This document shows positions 47,659-56,243 of a stretch of 64,000 bases of DNA, one piece after another; the stretch's first letter is position 1; each line of letters begins with the position of its first letter. The notes beneath the pieces are model-generated. The model was not told where the DNA came from. It saw only the letters and a list, made by a program, of their open reading frames with translations, and ran no database searches. The stretch covers positions 22,938 through 86,937 of the forward strand of contig DAINSK010000009.1 of the NCBI GenBank assembly GCA_036741355.1, read 5' to 3'. The stretch comes from JBBRGK01 sp036741355. GTDB taxonomy: Bacteria; Chloroflexota; Dehalococcoidia; CAUJGQ01. A program made the position numbers and the translations under genes.

Positions 47659-49884
47659 TTAGAGAGGGGCTCGCCTTTGTTGTCGCGGCCAGCGCTTCAC
47701 GACGCCGACGTTCAGGCCGCCACTGTCAACCACGGTTAGGTGAGTACGGCGGTTGCGAAGCTCGAACCGCAGATTCAATGATCGTCCGGCAACGTGGAGG
47801 TTCCGAACATCTACCCGGTCAAGCCATCCGGGAAGCTGCGGGCAAACGATCGAAAGGGCGCCGCTGGCCGCATTTGGACAGAGACCGAGGATCGAGGCGA
47901 GCAGCATCGGAATGGTGCCTGCCGCCCACGCCTGGGGGCGGCAGGCCACCGGATACGGAACCGGTTGCCCCTCGACCGAACGTGGCAAGCCGCAAAACAG
48001 CTCCGGCAACCGGTAGTACTCCATCGATCGCGCCGTGTCGTAAAGGGCGCTGGCGAGGTCGTTCAGTAGCGGTTCCTGACCGTAGCGCTTGAATCCCGCG
48101 GCGATCAGCGAATTGTCGTGAGGCCAAACGCTGCCGATGTGGTAGCCCATCGGGTTGTACGTTGCGGCGCCCGCGCTCAACGTACGGATACCCCAACCAG
48201 TGAACATATCGCCCTGCATCAGCCGCGCCGCGACCGCGGGACCCCGTTCGAGCGGGACGATGCCCGCGAAGAGCGCGTGGCCCGGATTTGACGCGATCGA
48301 TTCGACGCGTTTCTTCTTGCCATCGAGTGCAAGAGCGTAAAACCTCGAATCAGGAATCCAGAAATCCCGGTTAAACCGACGTCGCAGCGAACGCGCCTGG
48401 TGCCGTGCATTGCCGGCCAGCTTAGTGTCGTGAAGGGCGTCGGCGATCTCGGCAAGCCCCATCAACCCCGCGTACAGATAAGCCTGGACCTCGACCAATG
48501 CGATCGTCGGCATCGCCAGCTGGCCGTCCCGGTGCACGATGGCGTTGCCTGAGTCTTTCCACCCCTGGTTGAGCAGCCCCTCAGCCGCTTCGCGTTGGTA
48601 CTCAAGATAGCCGTCGCCATCTCGGTCGCCCCAACGTTTTGCCCACTCGAGACACGCGACCAAGTTCGGCTTCAGGCGGCGCATGAGGCGGAGGTCGCCG
48701 GTCCAACGCCAATACTCAGCGGCTAGCACGAGATACAGTGGCGTCGAGTCGATGCTGCCGTAGTAACGACCGAAAGGAAGCTCACCTGTGCGCGTCATTT
48801 CACCCGATCGAAGCTCGTGCAAGATCTTACCCGGTTCCTCGTCGCGCCATTCGTCGACGACCGTACCCTGCTCCGAACCGAGGCGAATCAACGTGTTGCG
48901 AGCGACCTCCGGGGTGAATGCGAGTAGCTGGAGTGAAGCGATGAGGCTGTCTCGCCCAAAGAGCGTGTCGAACCAGGGGCTGCCGGCGGCTAGGAACCCG
49001 GACGATTGGCCATCGGCATTCCATAACGTGCGCACGTCGTTCAGCGCCTGGTCCAGCACCGCGTTGAAAATCTCATTGCTGGTGAGAACCTCTGTACACC
49101 CTGAACGCCAGCGGCGGTATTCGGCGGCGACCGCGCGCTGGTTCCCCTGGTCCGCGGGCTTTGTGCTGGCGTACGGCTTGGGCATGTCCGTTCCGTCATG
49201 TACACGGATGGCGATGCCGACCGCTGTCTGCTCCCGCGGCCCGAGTTCGAGTTTGAACACGGCGGTGTTCGGAGTGAGTGTGTCCGGAGTCCGGTCGAAC
49301 TCGAGCCGCGTCGTTTCCAGCCGTCCATCCAGGGAGTAGTAGCGAAGCATCACGCAACGTTCATCACAGACCGGCGACAGGTGCTGTCCCTGTTTTCGAC
49401 GCTCCTTCCCACGCACCTGAAAAATGTCGGCAAAGTCGGCGGCGAAGCGGAACTCGAAGTCGAGCCTCACGGGAAAAGCATTGAAGTTCGTCACCCGAAC
49501 CGTCTCGAACAACGCTCCATCTACAAGGCGCTGTCGACGGACTTCAACGGTTTCCCGCGGCATCATCCGTCCGTCTATGCTCGTCATACTCGGGTTGGTC
49601 AGCACCTGCTCCGACGCGTAACCCAGCCCGGCCGTCGATAGAAGCATGACCAACGGCGCTGTCGTGCAGGCGAACTCGTAGCCGGAAAGGTAGCGGGTGT
49701 CAGCCCGGTAAAGGCCAAATCCGGATTCATTCCCGTGCGGCACGTTCCCATGTTTGTCGGTAAGCAAGAACAGTCCGTTTGCCCGGACGACGAGGGCATC
49801 CCGGATGTCCTCGATGGCCATTGGCTCCGCTTCAGTGGTCCGAAACGGACCCGTGGCGAGGTCATCGGGAACAGCCAAATTCAT
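47659..49884 (-). CDS. Glycogen debranching-type enzyme (GDE N-terminal domain plus glucosidase)
   Basis: A 741-residue protein. The N-terminal domain contains FLLTDKHGNVPHGNESGFGL and YRADTRYLSGYE, the hallmark of the GDE_N-type beta domain. The C-terminal (alpha/alpha)6 barrel has SPWFDTLFGRDSLIASLQLL, SIDSTPLYLVLAAEYWRWTG, DGYLEYQREAAEGLLNQGWK and SVWPHDNSLIAAGFKRYG, with acidic residues where amylo-alpha-1,6-glucosidases have their catalytic pair. It should act on alpha-glucans, perhaps with glgA in glycogen turnover. I place the start at ATG 49884 because the longer frame to 50226 runs antisense through the start of the next gene and lacks homology. No good ribosome-binding site is seen. 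Confidence 0.85.
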   Translation of the reverse strand: MNLAVPDDLATGPFRTTEAEPMAIEDIRDALVVRANGLFLLTDKHGNVPHGNESGFGLYRADTRYLSGYEFACTTAPLVMLLSTAGLGYASEQVLTNPSMTSIDGRMMPRETVEVRRQRLVDGALFETVRVTNFNAFPVRLDFEFRFAADFADIFQVRGKERRKQGQHLSPVCDERCVMLRYYSLDGRLETTRLEFDRTPDTLTPNTAVFKLELGPREQTAVGIAIRVHDGTDMPKPYASTKPADQGNQRAVAAEYRRWRSGCTEVLTSNEIFNAVLDQALNDVRTLWNADGQSSGFLAAGSPWFDTLFGRDSLIASLQLLAFTPEVARNTLIRLGSEQGTVVDEWRDEEPGKILHELRSGEMTRTGELPFGRYYGSIDSTPLYLVLAAEYWRWTGDLRLMRRLKPNLVACLEWAKRWGDRDGDGYLEYQREAAEGLLNQGWKDSGNAIVHRDGQLAMPTIALVEVQAYLYAGLMGLAEIADALHDTKLAGNARHQARSLRRRFNRDFWIPDSRFYALALDGKKKRVESIASNPGHALFAGIVPLERGPAVAARLMQGDMFTGWGIRTLSAGAATYNPMGYHIGSVWPHDNSLIAAGFKRYGQEPLLNDLASALYDTARSMEYYRLPELFCGLPRSVEGQPVPYPVACRPQAWAAGTIPMLLASILGLCPNAASGALSIVCPQLPGWLDRVDVRNLHVAGRSLNLRFELRNRRTHLTVVDSGGLNVGVVKRWPRQQRRAPL

Positions 49885-50016
49885 GGGCGCGGAGGAGTCG
49901 GTTGATTCCAAAACGGAGCCCCGGTCGAGGGAAATTTGCGGTAATCGACCTGCGCTAATGTGGCTACGAGTATTGTGTATCAGCGCGACCGTTGTGTCGC
50001 TCTCCAGGAGGACAAT

Positions 50017-51096
50017 GTGCTCACCCCGCTCGACGACTTCCTCGCCCATCAGATTCCCGAGACCTTCGACCATGTCGGGACGAGCGACTGTAACTTTTTC
50101 GATCGGTACTACTTCAACTGCCACGACCTGGACGGCGAGGTTTTCCTTGGCTTCGGTATGGGCGTGTACCCAAATCTGAACGTGATCGACGCGTTTGTCA
50201 GCATCGTCTACGACGGTAAGCAGCACATTGTGCGCGGCTCACGGTTGTTGGGGCGCGACCGCCTGAATACCCGCGTGGGGCCGCTGGCGGTCGAAGTGCT
50301 GGAAGGGTTGCGCGTCCTGCGACTGACTTGCGATCCCCACGAGCCGGGCGTCGGATTTGATCTCAGTTTTACGGGCAGGCATTTTCCGCACGAAGAACCG
50401 CGCTTCTTCCGGCGAAACAGCGGCCGCGCGGTCATGGATTACATCCGGCTGAGCCAGTGTGGCCGCTGGGAGGGCTGGCTCGAAGTGGCCGGCAGACGCT
50501 TCCAGATCGACTCCGACGGTTGGCGGGGTGCGCGCGATCATTCGTGGGGCATCCGCAACGTCGGCGAGCCCGAGCCAGCGGCTGCGGGCGCTGCGGCGTC
50601 GAGGCCGCGACAGTTCTTCTGGGAGTGGTCGCCGCAGCAATACGCCGACAAAAACCTGCTGTTTAGCTTGAACGAATATGCGGACGGACGTCGCTGGCAC
50701 CAGTCCGCGATGTTGGCCTATCCGTACGGCGACCCGCGCGAGCCCGAACAGTTGGAGGTCCAACACCATGAGACGCTGGTTCCGGGCACTCGCAAACTGC
50801 AAAGCGTAGCCCTTGAGCTCCGCTCGGGAAGTGGGAAGGAACTGCATGTAACGGCCGAGCCGCTATCGACCCTCTACATGTCGGGAATCGGCTACGGACC
50901 GCCATGGCGACACGGTGTTTACCAGGGTCCGTTGGTGGTCGAAGGCGACGTTTGGGATTTGCGGGACGATGAAACGCTGCGCAAGGCATTTGGGCTCACA
51001 GAGACGTTGTGTCGCTTCACCATGAACGGTGAAGTCGGCTACGGCGTCTTCGAATTTCTCTGTTTCGGCCCATACCAGCCGTTGGGCCTCGAGTAA
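50017..51096 (+). CDS. Beta-rich protein of unknown function (lipocalin/CrtC-like guess)
   Basis: I do not recognise this protein with confidence. It has 359 residues, many short beta strands and a high content of aromatic residues: FFDRYYFNCHDLDGEVFLGF, DYIRLSQCGRWEGWLEVAGR, RGARDHSWGIRNVG and RQFFWEWSPQQY. The RDHSWGIRNVG motif and the repeated beta pattern recall the two-barrel lipocalin-like fold of CrtC/AttH hydratases, but this is only a fold guess. AGGAGG at 50006-50011 is 5 bases before GTG 50017, a very strong start signal. An upstream GTG at 49960 is less likely. It is divergent from the debranching-type enzyme and convergent with the L,D-transpeptidase. Confidence 0.7.
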   Translation: MLTPLDDFLAHQIPETFDHVGTSDCNFFDRYYFNCHDLDGEVFLGFGMGVYPNLNVIDAFVSIVYDGKQHIVRGSRLLGRDRLNTRVGPLAVEVLEGLRVLRLTCDPHEPGVGFDLSFTGRHFPHEEPRFFRRNSGRAVMDYIRLSQCGRWEGWLEVAGRRFQIDSDGWRGARDHSWGIRNVGEPEPAAAGAAASRPRQFFWEWSPQQYADKNLLFSLNEYADGRRWHQSAMLAYPYGDPREPEQLEVQHHETLVPGTRKLQSVALELRSGSGKELHVTAEPLSTLYMSGIGYGPPWRHGVYQGPLVVEGDVWDLRDDETLRKAFGLTETLCRFTMNGEVGYGVFEFLCFGPYQPLGLE

Positions 51097-51115
51097 GGTA
51101 TAAAGCTGTGCGCTT

Positions 51116-52507
51116 TTACCGAACCGGCGTACCAATCGAGGTTGGGTTGGCTAGAAGAGATGCAGGGGCCGGCGTCGAGGTTGAGGCCGGCGGAACCGCG
51201 ACCGGGGATGCTGCGCCCTGCGTCGCAGTGGCAGAGGCGGCGAACGCCGAGCCGGCCGTTGGCCCTCCTCCTGGTGTAGATGTTCCAAGGACGGCCGTCG
51301 CGACCGCCGGCGACGGTCCTGTTGCGGGTGTCGACTGATCCGCGGTGCCCGCCGCGGGCGTTGGCGTCGATGTCGGCGTGACAGGCGCAAGCGGCGCAGC
51401 GGCAGGCCGTGGTGTCGCAACCGCAGTGGCAGGGCGGCTCGTTGGAGGTGGGGCGGGCGGCGGCAAGATACGTCCGTTCTGGTTGATCTCGACGCGCATT
51501 CCGGCCTGGCCGAACATCCAAACGTACTGAGCGTCCTGGATGAACAGGCCCACGCAGCCGTGGCTGGTGCGTGCGTTGCCAAAGGCGCTCTCCGGCTGCC
51601 AGTAATTGAGGTGCAAAGCGTCGCCCGAGCCGTCGAAGTACTGCGTGAACAGCACGTTCTGCACGTCATAATGCTCGGCCGGGTCGTTGATGCCCGCCTG
51701 GCCCGACGTCATGGTCTCATTCAGGACCTGGTAGTTTACGCGCCAGTGCCCCGTTGGGGTCTCGTAGAGGTTCTTGCCGGTCGTCACATCAGCCGCGTAG
51801 ACGGCGCGATCGCCGATCATGAGCTGAGCGGTCTGCGTAGCGAGGTTGACGTTTACCCAGCGTTCGCCGGCCGGAAGCGACGAAGGGAGCACCTGGCCGG
51901 CCTTGGGCACCCACACGTAGGCGGAGTACACATAACCGCCATCCACTTTGTACCAGAGGTTGCTCCAGTCCTGAATCGCCATCGGCCAATCCTGGCTGCC
52001 TACTACAAATCGCTCACCGCGAACGCGGCCCTGGAGCACCAGCTCTTGCTGGTATGCCAACCGCGCGACGGCCGCGCTTTGGGTGTTTGGTTGCGCGCGG
52101 ATCACAGCTCCGCTCGTTACGGCGTAGCCATGGTTGCCGTCAACGAGCGTCTGGAGGGGAGCCGGCGGTTCTGTCGGCGATGGCTCCGGAGTCGGGCTTG
52201 GAGTCGGAGTCATTGAGGCTGTTGGCGTCGGCGTCGCGCTTTCAGTCGTCGTAATCACCGGAGTAGTCGAAATCCCCGCGCCGTACAGCGACGCGACGGC
52301 AGATGCTGCGGCCGCTGCTGAGCTATCGCGTATTAGCTCTTTGTGCTTCGGACTGCCGCTGCAGGAGACCGCGAAAACCGCGATGAAGGAAAAGGCCAGC
52401 AGCGCACGACCGGAACAATGCCGCCGGCCGGAGGCCCCAAATGGGCGGGATAATGCCACGCTACCCCCTGGACCGGCGCAAGGCGAGCGCGCCGGTCGTT
52501 GTGACAA
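51116..52507 (-). CDS. L,D-transpeptidase (YkuD) lipoprotein-like with SH3-type domain
   Basis: A 463-residue envelope enzyme that would cross-link peptidoglycan stem peptides. After a hydrophobic segment and a possible lipobox (FAVSC near residue 49) comes a Thr/Pro-rich linker. An SH3-like domain follows (GYAVTSGAVIRAQPNTQSAA). The YkuD catalytic domain runs from WVNVNLATQTAQLMIGDRAV to ARTSHGCVGLFIQDAQYVW, with the active cysteine in SHGC. The last 110 residues are low-complexity Ala, Pro, Ser and Thr, perhaps a wall-spanning spacer. Having the spacer at the C-terminal side is uncommon. It is convergent with the unassigned protein gene, with 19 bases between stops. Confidence 0.88.
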   Translation of the reverse strand: MSQRPARSPCAGPGGSVALSRPFGASGRRHCSGRALLAFSFIAVFAVSCSGSPKHKELIRDSSAAAAASAVASLYGAGISTTPVITTTESATPTPTASMTPTPSPTPEPSPTEPPAPLQTLVDGNHGYAVTSGAVIRAQPNTQSAAVARLAYQQELVLQGRVRGERFVVGSQDWPMAIQDWSNLWYKVDGGYVYSAYVWVPKAGQVLPSSLPAGERWVNVNLATQTAQLMIGDRAVYAADVTTGKNLYETPTGHWRVNYQVLNETMTSGQAGINDPAEHYDVQNVLFTQYFDGSGDALHLNYWQPESAFGNARTSHGCVGLFIQDAQYVWMFGQAGMRVEINQNGRILPPPAPPPTSRPATAVATPRPAAAPLAPVTPTSTPTPAAGTADQSTPATGPSPAVATAVLGTSTPGGGPTAGSAFAASATATQGAASPVAVPPASTSTPAPASLLANPTSIGTPVR

Positions 52508-52557
52508 GGATATATCCGCGATGCCGCCCCATCAATCTCGAATCTCGACATAAAAGG

Positions 52558-53952
52558 CTATACGGTCAAGCAATGCGGAAGTTTTTCGGTGACGTATTGA
52601 AACTGTTCATTGGTAGTAACAAACGGCGGCGACAACGAGATCACGTTGCCGTACATGCCGCCCGGGAGCATGATGAGCCCGCGGTCAAGCCCGGCCTGGA
52701 GAATGGCAGGAACGGCTTCGGGCATAGGGTCGCGGCTTTCTCGATCGCGCACCATCTCGATGCCGATCATCATACCCAGCCCTCGCACCTCTCCGACGTG
52801 AGGGTTCGACTCGGTTGCCGCCTTCAGAGCGGCAAGTAACATTGCTCCCGTCTCGCGGCTCCGCTGCACCAACCCCCGCTCGCTCAGTTCGGCCAGCACG
52901 GCTAATGCTGCTGCACAGCCAACCGGGTGCCCGAGGAAGGTGCTGGAATGCGGCGCTTCGGGCGTGTTGGGGCGCCAGGCATCCATGATATCTGCCCGGC
53001 CGGCGACGATCGAACCCGGATATCCTCCTCCCAGCGCCTTCCCGGCACAGAGCAGATCTGGAACGACGCCCGTATGATCGCAGGCCCACATCCGGCCAGT
53101 TCGACCGAAACCGGTGTAGATCTCGTCGGCAATCAGCACGAGCTCGAGATCGTCGCATAGCCTCCGTAATCCCGGCAGAAAGGCCGGCGGCGGGATGATC
53201 TCACCTTCGCGGCCCTGGCACGGCTCGACGATGACGCAGCCGGGGCGAATGCCGTCCAATGACATTTGCCGGGTCTGCGCGCGAACTGCGGACAGGCAAC
53301 GATCGACGTCTGCCGCTTCGCTTAGCCCTTTGGGACGCCGGTATGGATACGGGAACGGAGCACGCCGTACGTGGTTCCCCAATTGCCTAAGGAAACGGTC
53401 AGAAAAGGTGCGCCTGCTCGTAACGGCGAGCGCACCGTAACTTTGGCCGTGGAACGCGCCTTCAAAGGCGATGACGCCCGGCCGGCCCGTGAATACACCG
53501 GCACACTTCAAGGACAGCTCTACCGCATCTGCGCCGGTAAGTCCAAACAGGACGCGGTCCAAACCGGCCGGCAGCACCTTTCGGAGCGCCCGGGCAAGGT
53601 CCAGCCTTACCACCGGTGGGTGGAAATCGCCCATAGCATGTACGAGACGTCGCGCCTGGACCTCTGCCGCGGCTACGACCCGCGGATTGCGATGACCGAC
53701 CGAAGCGACGCCAAAGGCAGACGTGGTGTCGATATAGACGTTACCATCCGCATCGAGAACGTTTGCTCCGGCGGCGGCAATCCAAAAGAGTGGAACGTCG
53801 CCATTGGCAATGGTCGAGATGGCCGGACTTTCGAAAAGCGCAAGCGCCGCCGCGTTGGCCCGCGACCGCGGACCCGGTGGCGGAACCCGTATGTGTGGCA
53901 GAAGTGCGCCGAAGCCCTGAGGCTCAACCGGCAAGCCCGCCATACTGCCCAA
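52558..53952 (-). CDS. Class III aminotransferase (4-aminobutyrate aminotransferase-like)
   Basis: A 464-residue PLP enzyme. GLTGADAVELSLKCAGVFTG and GVIAFEGAFHGQSYGALAVT are the N-terminal cofactor blocks, LVLIADEIYTGFGRTGRMWA holds the PLP-ring Asp, and the Schiff-base lysine is in LLCAGKALGGGYPGS. HSSTFLGHPVGCAAALAVL follows. Related enzymes use omega-amino acids, diamines or branched substrates, and the specific donor cannot be read. It starts 2 bases after the stop of another class III aminotransferase, so the two are surely co-transcribed. Confidence 0.87.
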   Translation of the reverse strand: MGSMAGLPVEPQGFGALLPHIRVPPPGPRSRANAAALALFESPAISTIANGDVPLFWIAAAGANVLDADGNVYIDTTSAFGVASVGHRNPRVVAAAEVQARRLVHAMGDFHPPVVRLDLARALRKVLPAGLDRVLFGLTGADAVELSLKCAGVFTGRPGVIAFEGAFHGQSYGALAVTSRRTFSDRFLRQLGNHVRRAPFPYPYRRPKGLSEAADVDRCLSAVRAQTRQMSLDGIRPGCVIVEPCQGREGEIIPPPAFLPGLRRLCDDLELVLIADEIYTGFGRTGRMWACDHTGVVPDLLCAGKALGGGYPGSIVAGRADIMDAWRPNTPEAPHSSTFLGHPVGCAAALAVLAELSERGLVQRSRETGAMLLAALKAATESNPHVGEVRGLGMMIGIEMVRDRESRDPMPEAVPAILQAGLDRGLIMLPGGMYGNVISLSPPFVTTNEQFQYVTEKLPHCLTV

Positions 53953-53954
53953 GC

Positions 53955-55316
53955 TCAGAGCACGCCCTCGGCCTGCATAGCCACGAGCGACTTATCGAAC
54001 GCATCGATCGTCGCGTCGATATCGGCGTCGGAGTGTACGGCCGAAACCATTGCCCCGGCCCTCATCAGGTCCACGCCCTCGTTGATCATGGCCCGCCGAA
54101 ACGCTGTAACGACCGTTTCGGGCGATTTCGGCGCCTTGCGACGGTCCTCGCCCAACCAAACGTAACTAATGCCGTCATCCGGCAGCCTGGCTGGAACGCC
54201 CAGCAGGGTGTGCAGCATCGACGCGTAACCGTAAACGCAGCCGTCAACCTTTCGCTTCGCGATTACTTCGTTCATACCGCTTGCCAATCGCAATGCCGCC
54301 GCGTCGGCCTTCCGATTCGGTTCACCCGTGGCTACTTCTTCAAGACAGGCAATGCCGGCCGCGGCGGAGAGCGGGTTGGCGTTGAACGTTCCCGGGTGGG
54401 CGATACGGTTGCTGAGGTCCTTCTCTGGATCTCCTGTGAACGCGATCTGGTCGATCAGGTCAGCGCGTCCGCAAACAGCGCCGCCCGGCAGGCCGCCGGC
54501 AACGATTTTTGCGAGGCAGGTCAAGTCCGGACGAATACCGAACCGCTGCTGGGCGCCGCCGGGTCCGGCGCGAAAGCCGGTGACCACTTCGTCGAAAATG
54601 AGCAAAACGCCCGCCCGTTCGGTTAGCTCTCGGACGGCATGCACGAATGGAACCTCAATCGGGTTGGTGCCATAGCTCGCCCCGGTGGGCTCTATAATGA
54701 CGGCGGCGACATCTTCGGGGTGTGCTGCCAGGGCCCTCGCCAGCCCGTCAATGTCGTTCTGTGCCAGCACGATCTGTTCCCGTAACACAGCGCCGGGGAT
54801 GCCGGGCGAATATGGGTCTTCGGCGCCTGCCGGGATATTGCCGAAGACCGAGTCGTTCCAACCATGGAAGTTTGCTTCGAACCGGATGATCCGGTCGCGG
54901 CCGGTGAACTTGCGCGCCAGGCGTACCGCCATCTGCGTCGCTTCGGTGCCCGAACTGGTGAACCGAACCTTTTCGGCGGAAGGGATCAACTGCTGGACAA
55001 GCTGACCCCAGCGCAGCTCGAGTGGGTGTGATGCGCCCAGGTGGGTACCAAGATGGATCTGCTTCTCGACGGCCGATTCGACCGTCGGGTAGAGATGGCC
55101 GAGAAGCAACGCACCGTGACCCATCACGTAGTCGATGATCTCGTTTCCGTCTACATCCCACTTGCGGCTTCCTCGCGCCCGCTCGACCGTGATCGGGAAC
55201 GGCGTGAACTGCCGGATGTCGTGGGTGATACCGTTCGGGAAGACCTTGCGGGCTTCGACGTTATATCGCGCGGACCCGGGGTGCATCTGCTCGAACCGTT
55301 CGAGAATCGTGGTCAT
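53955..55316 (-). CDS. Class III aminotransferase, glutamate-1-semialdehyde mutase-like
   Basis: A 453-residue PLP enzyme of the group around glutamate-1-semialdehyde 2,1-aminomutase. DVDGNEIIDYVMGHGALLLG lies near the N-terminus, VRFTSSGTEATQMAVRLARK and IRFEANFHGWNDSVFG in the cofactor domain, LLIFDEVVTGFRAGPGGAQQ holds the PLP-ring Asp, and CLAKIVAGGLPGGAVCG the lysine. HPGTFNANPLSAAAGIACLE is the usual GSAM-type motif. The start is ATG 55316, with GGAGGA upstream. A HemQ-type gene is directly upstream, so a role in 5-aminolevulinate formation is tempting. The N-terminus lacks the GGVNSPVR motif of true HemL, so I keep the function open. Confidence 0.83.
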   Translation of the reverse strand: MTTILERFEQMHPGSARYNVEARKVFPNGITHDIRQFTPFPITVERARGSRKWDVDGNEIIDYVMGHGALLLGHLYPTVESAVEKQIHLGTHLGASHPLELRWGQLVQQLIPSAEKVRFTSSGTEATQMAVRLARKFTGRDRIIRFEANFHGWNDSVFGNIPAGAEDPYSPGIPGAVLREQIVLAQNDIDGLARALAAHPEDVAAVIIEPTGASYGTNPIEVPFVHAVRELTERAGVLLIFDEVVTGFRAGPGGAQQRFGIRPDLTCLAKIVAGGLPGGAVCGRADLIDQIAFTGDPEKDLSNRIAHPGTFNANPLSAAAGIACLEEVATGEPNRKADAAALRLASGMNEVIAKRKVDGCVYGYASMLHTLLGVPARLPDDGISYVWLGEDRRKAPKSPETVVTAFRRAMINEGVDLMRAGAMVSAVHSDADIDATIDAFDKSLVAMQAEGVL

Positions 55317-55423
55317 ACATTCCTCCGCGCGCCGCGCCACGACGCCCGGCACTGCAGTCTCTGTGCGCAGTATAGTTCCGCCCTCGAGGGCGGCTCAACC
55401 TGGGTCATAATCCCCCGCCAAGC

Positions 55424-56233
55424 CTAGTCGCCCGGCACCGGCACTGCCGCTCGGGCGCCGCCGAGGCTGTCGAGCACTTCTGGCAGCGACATGGAGACAC
55501 AGGAGAAGATCGGCGTGTCGCGCAGCGTATACAAGCTCGCCTCGGTCTCGCGCAGCTCCTGCACAAGGTCGACGAAATCGCGCGGCTCGTCCGTTTCGAA
55601 AGCGACCACGAACTCCTGGTCATCCAGGCCGAACGAGTAAGTCGTATTGAGCTTTACCGATGGGTATTTGTGGCCAATCTTGATGTGCTCGTCCATCATC
55701 GCCTGTCGCGCGGAGAGCGTGAGCTTGTACCAGGGACGCGTCTTCACGAATGGATAGACAAAGAGGTACTTCGCGCCGGTCGGCCGTAGGCGTAGGCGCT
55801 GGCCATCCTGCCCGGCGTGCGAGTGCCGCGTGACGTAGATCGAACGCTTGGTTACCGCCAAATAGCTGTATACCGCGGTGAGGTACGCGCCGAATTCGGT
55901 TGACATCAGCGCGGTGCCCAGACGGTTAAAGGCGGAAAACTCTGCCGCGACGTTCCAGAGCAGGAAATCCGCATCGGCCCTGAGCCCAACCAGGGTGTAA
56001 CTGCGGCTACTCACCTCTCCGGCGAACGATTCGACCGCTTCGAGGGCTGCCTGCTTCTGGGGCTCGCGCACGCCGGCCGGCAGCAGCCGCCACGCGGGGT
56101 CGAGTTTATAAAACGCGTACTGGACGAATTGCCCCTTGCCGATCTCTTCCATACCTTCGCGGCTGTTTTCCGGCAGCGGAACGCGCCCCGTTCCGTACGT
56201 GCCGCCGTTAGGCTGTGGTTGATGCTCTGCCAT
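55424..56233 (-). CDS. hemQ: Chlorite dismutase-family heme protein, coproheme decarboxylase-like
   Basis: A 269-residue member of the Cld/HemQ family. HemQ turns coproheme into heme b in the coproporphyrin-dependent pathway of Gram-positive-type bacteria. FVQYAFYKLDPAWRLLPAGV begins the domain. YPFVKTRPWYKL contains Tyr160, which aligns with the radical-forming Tyr of the YPMxKxR motif of HemQ. DEHIKIGHKYPSVKLN carries the heme-ligand candidates His183 and His188. TTYSFGLDDQEFVVAFETDE is a strong family block, followed by TLRDTPIFSCVS. The Arg of chlorite-degrading enzymes is not clearly seen, so heme synthesis is preferred. It follows the aldo/keto reductase with a 10-base gap. Confidence 0.87.
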   Translation of the reverse strand: MAEHQPQPNGGTYGTGRVPLPENSREGMEEIGKGQFVQYAFYKLDPAWRLLPAGVREPQKQAALEAVESFAGEVSSRSYTLVGLRADADFLLWNVAAEFSAFNRLGTALMSTEFGAYLTAVYSYLAVTKRSIYVTRHSHAGQDGQRLRLRPTGAKYLFVYPFVKTRPWYKLTLSARQAMMDEHIKIGHKYPSVKLNTTYSFGLDDQEFVVAFETDEPRDFVDLVQELRETEASLYTLRDTPIFSCVSMSLPEVLDSLGGARAAVPVPGD

Positions 56234-56243
56234 CGTTCTCCAC

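Noticed and set aside
49885..50226. N-terminal extension of the debranching-type protein
   Set aside because: The extra 114 residues have no family match and run antisense through the well-supported start of the 50017 gene.
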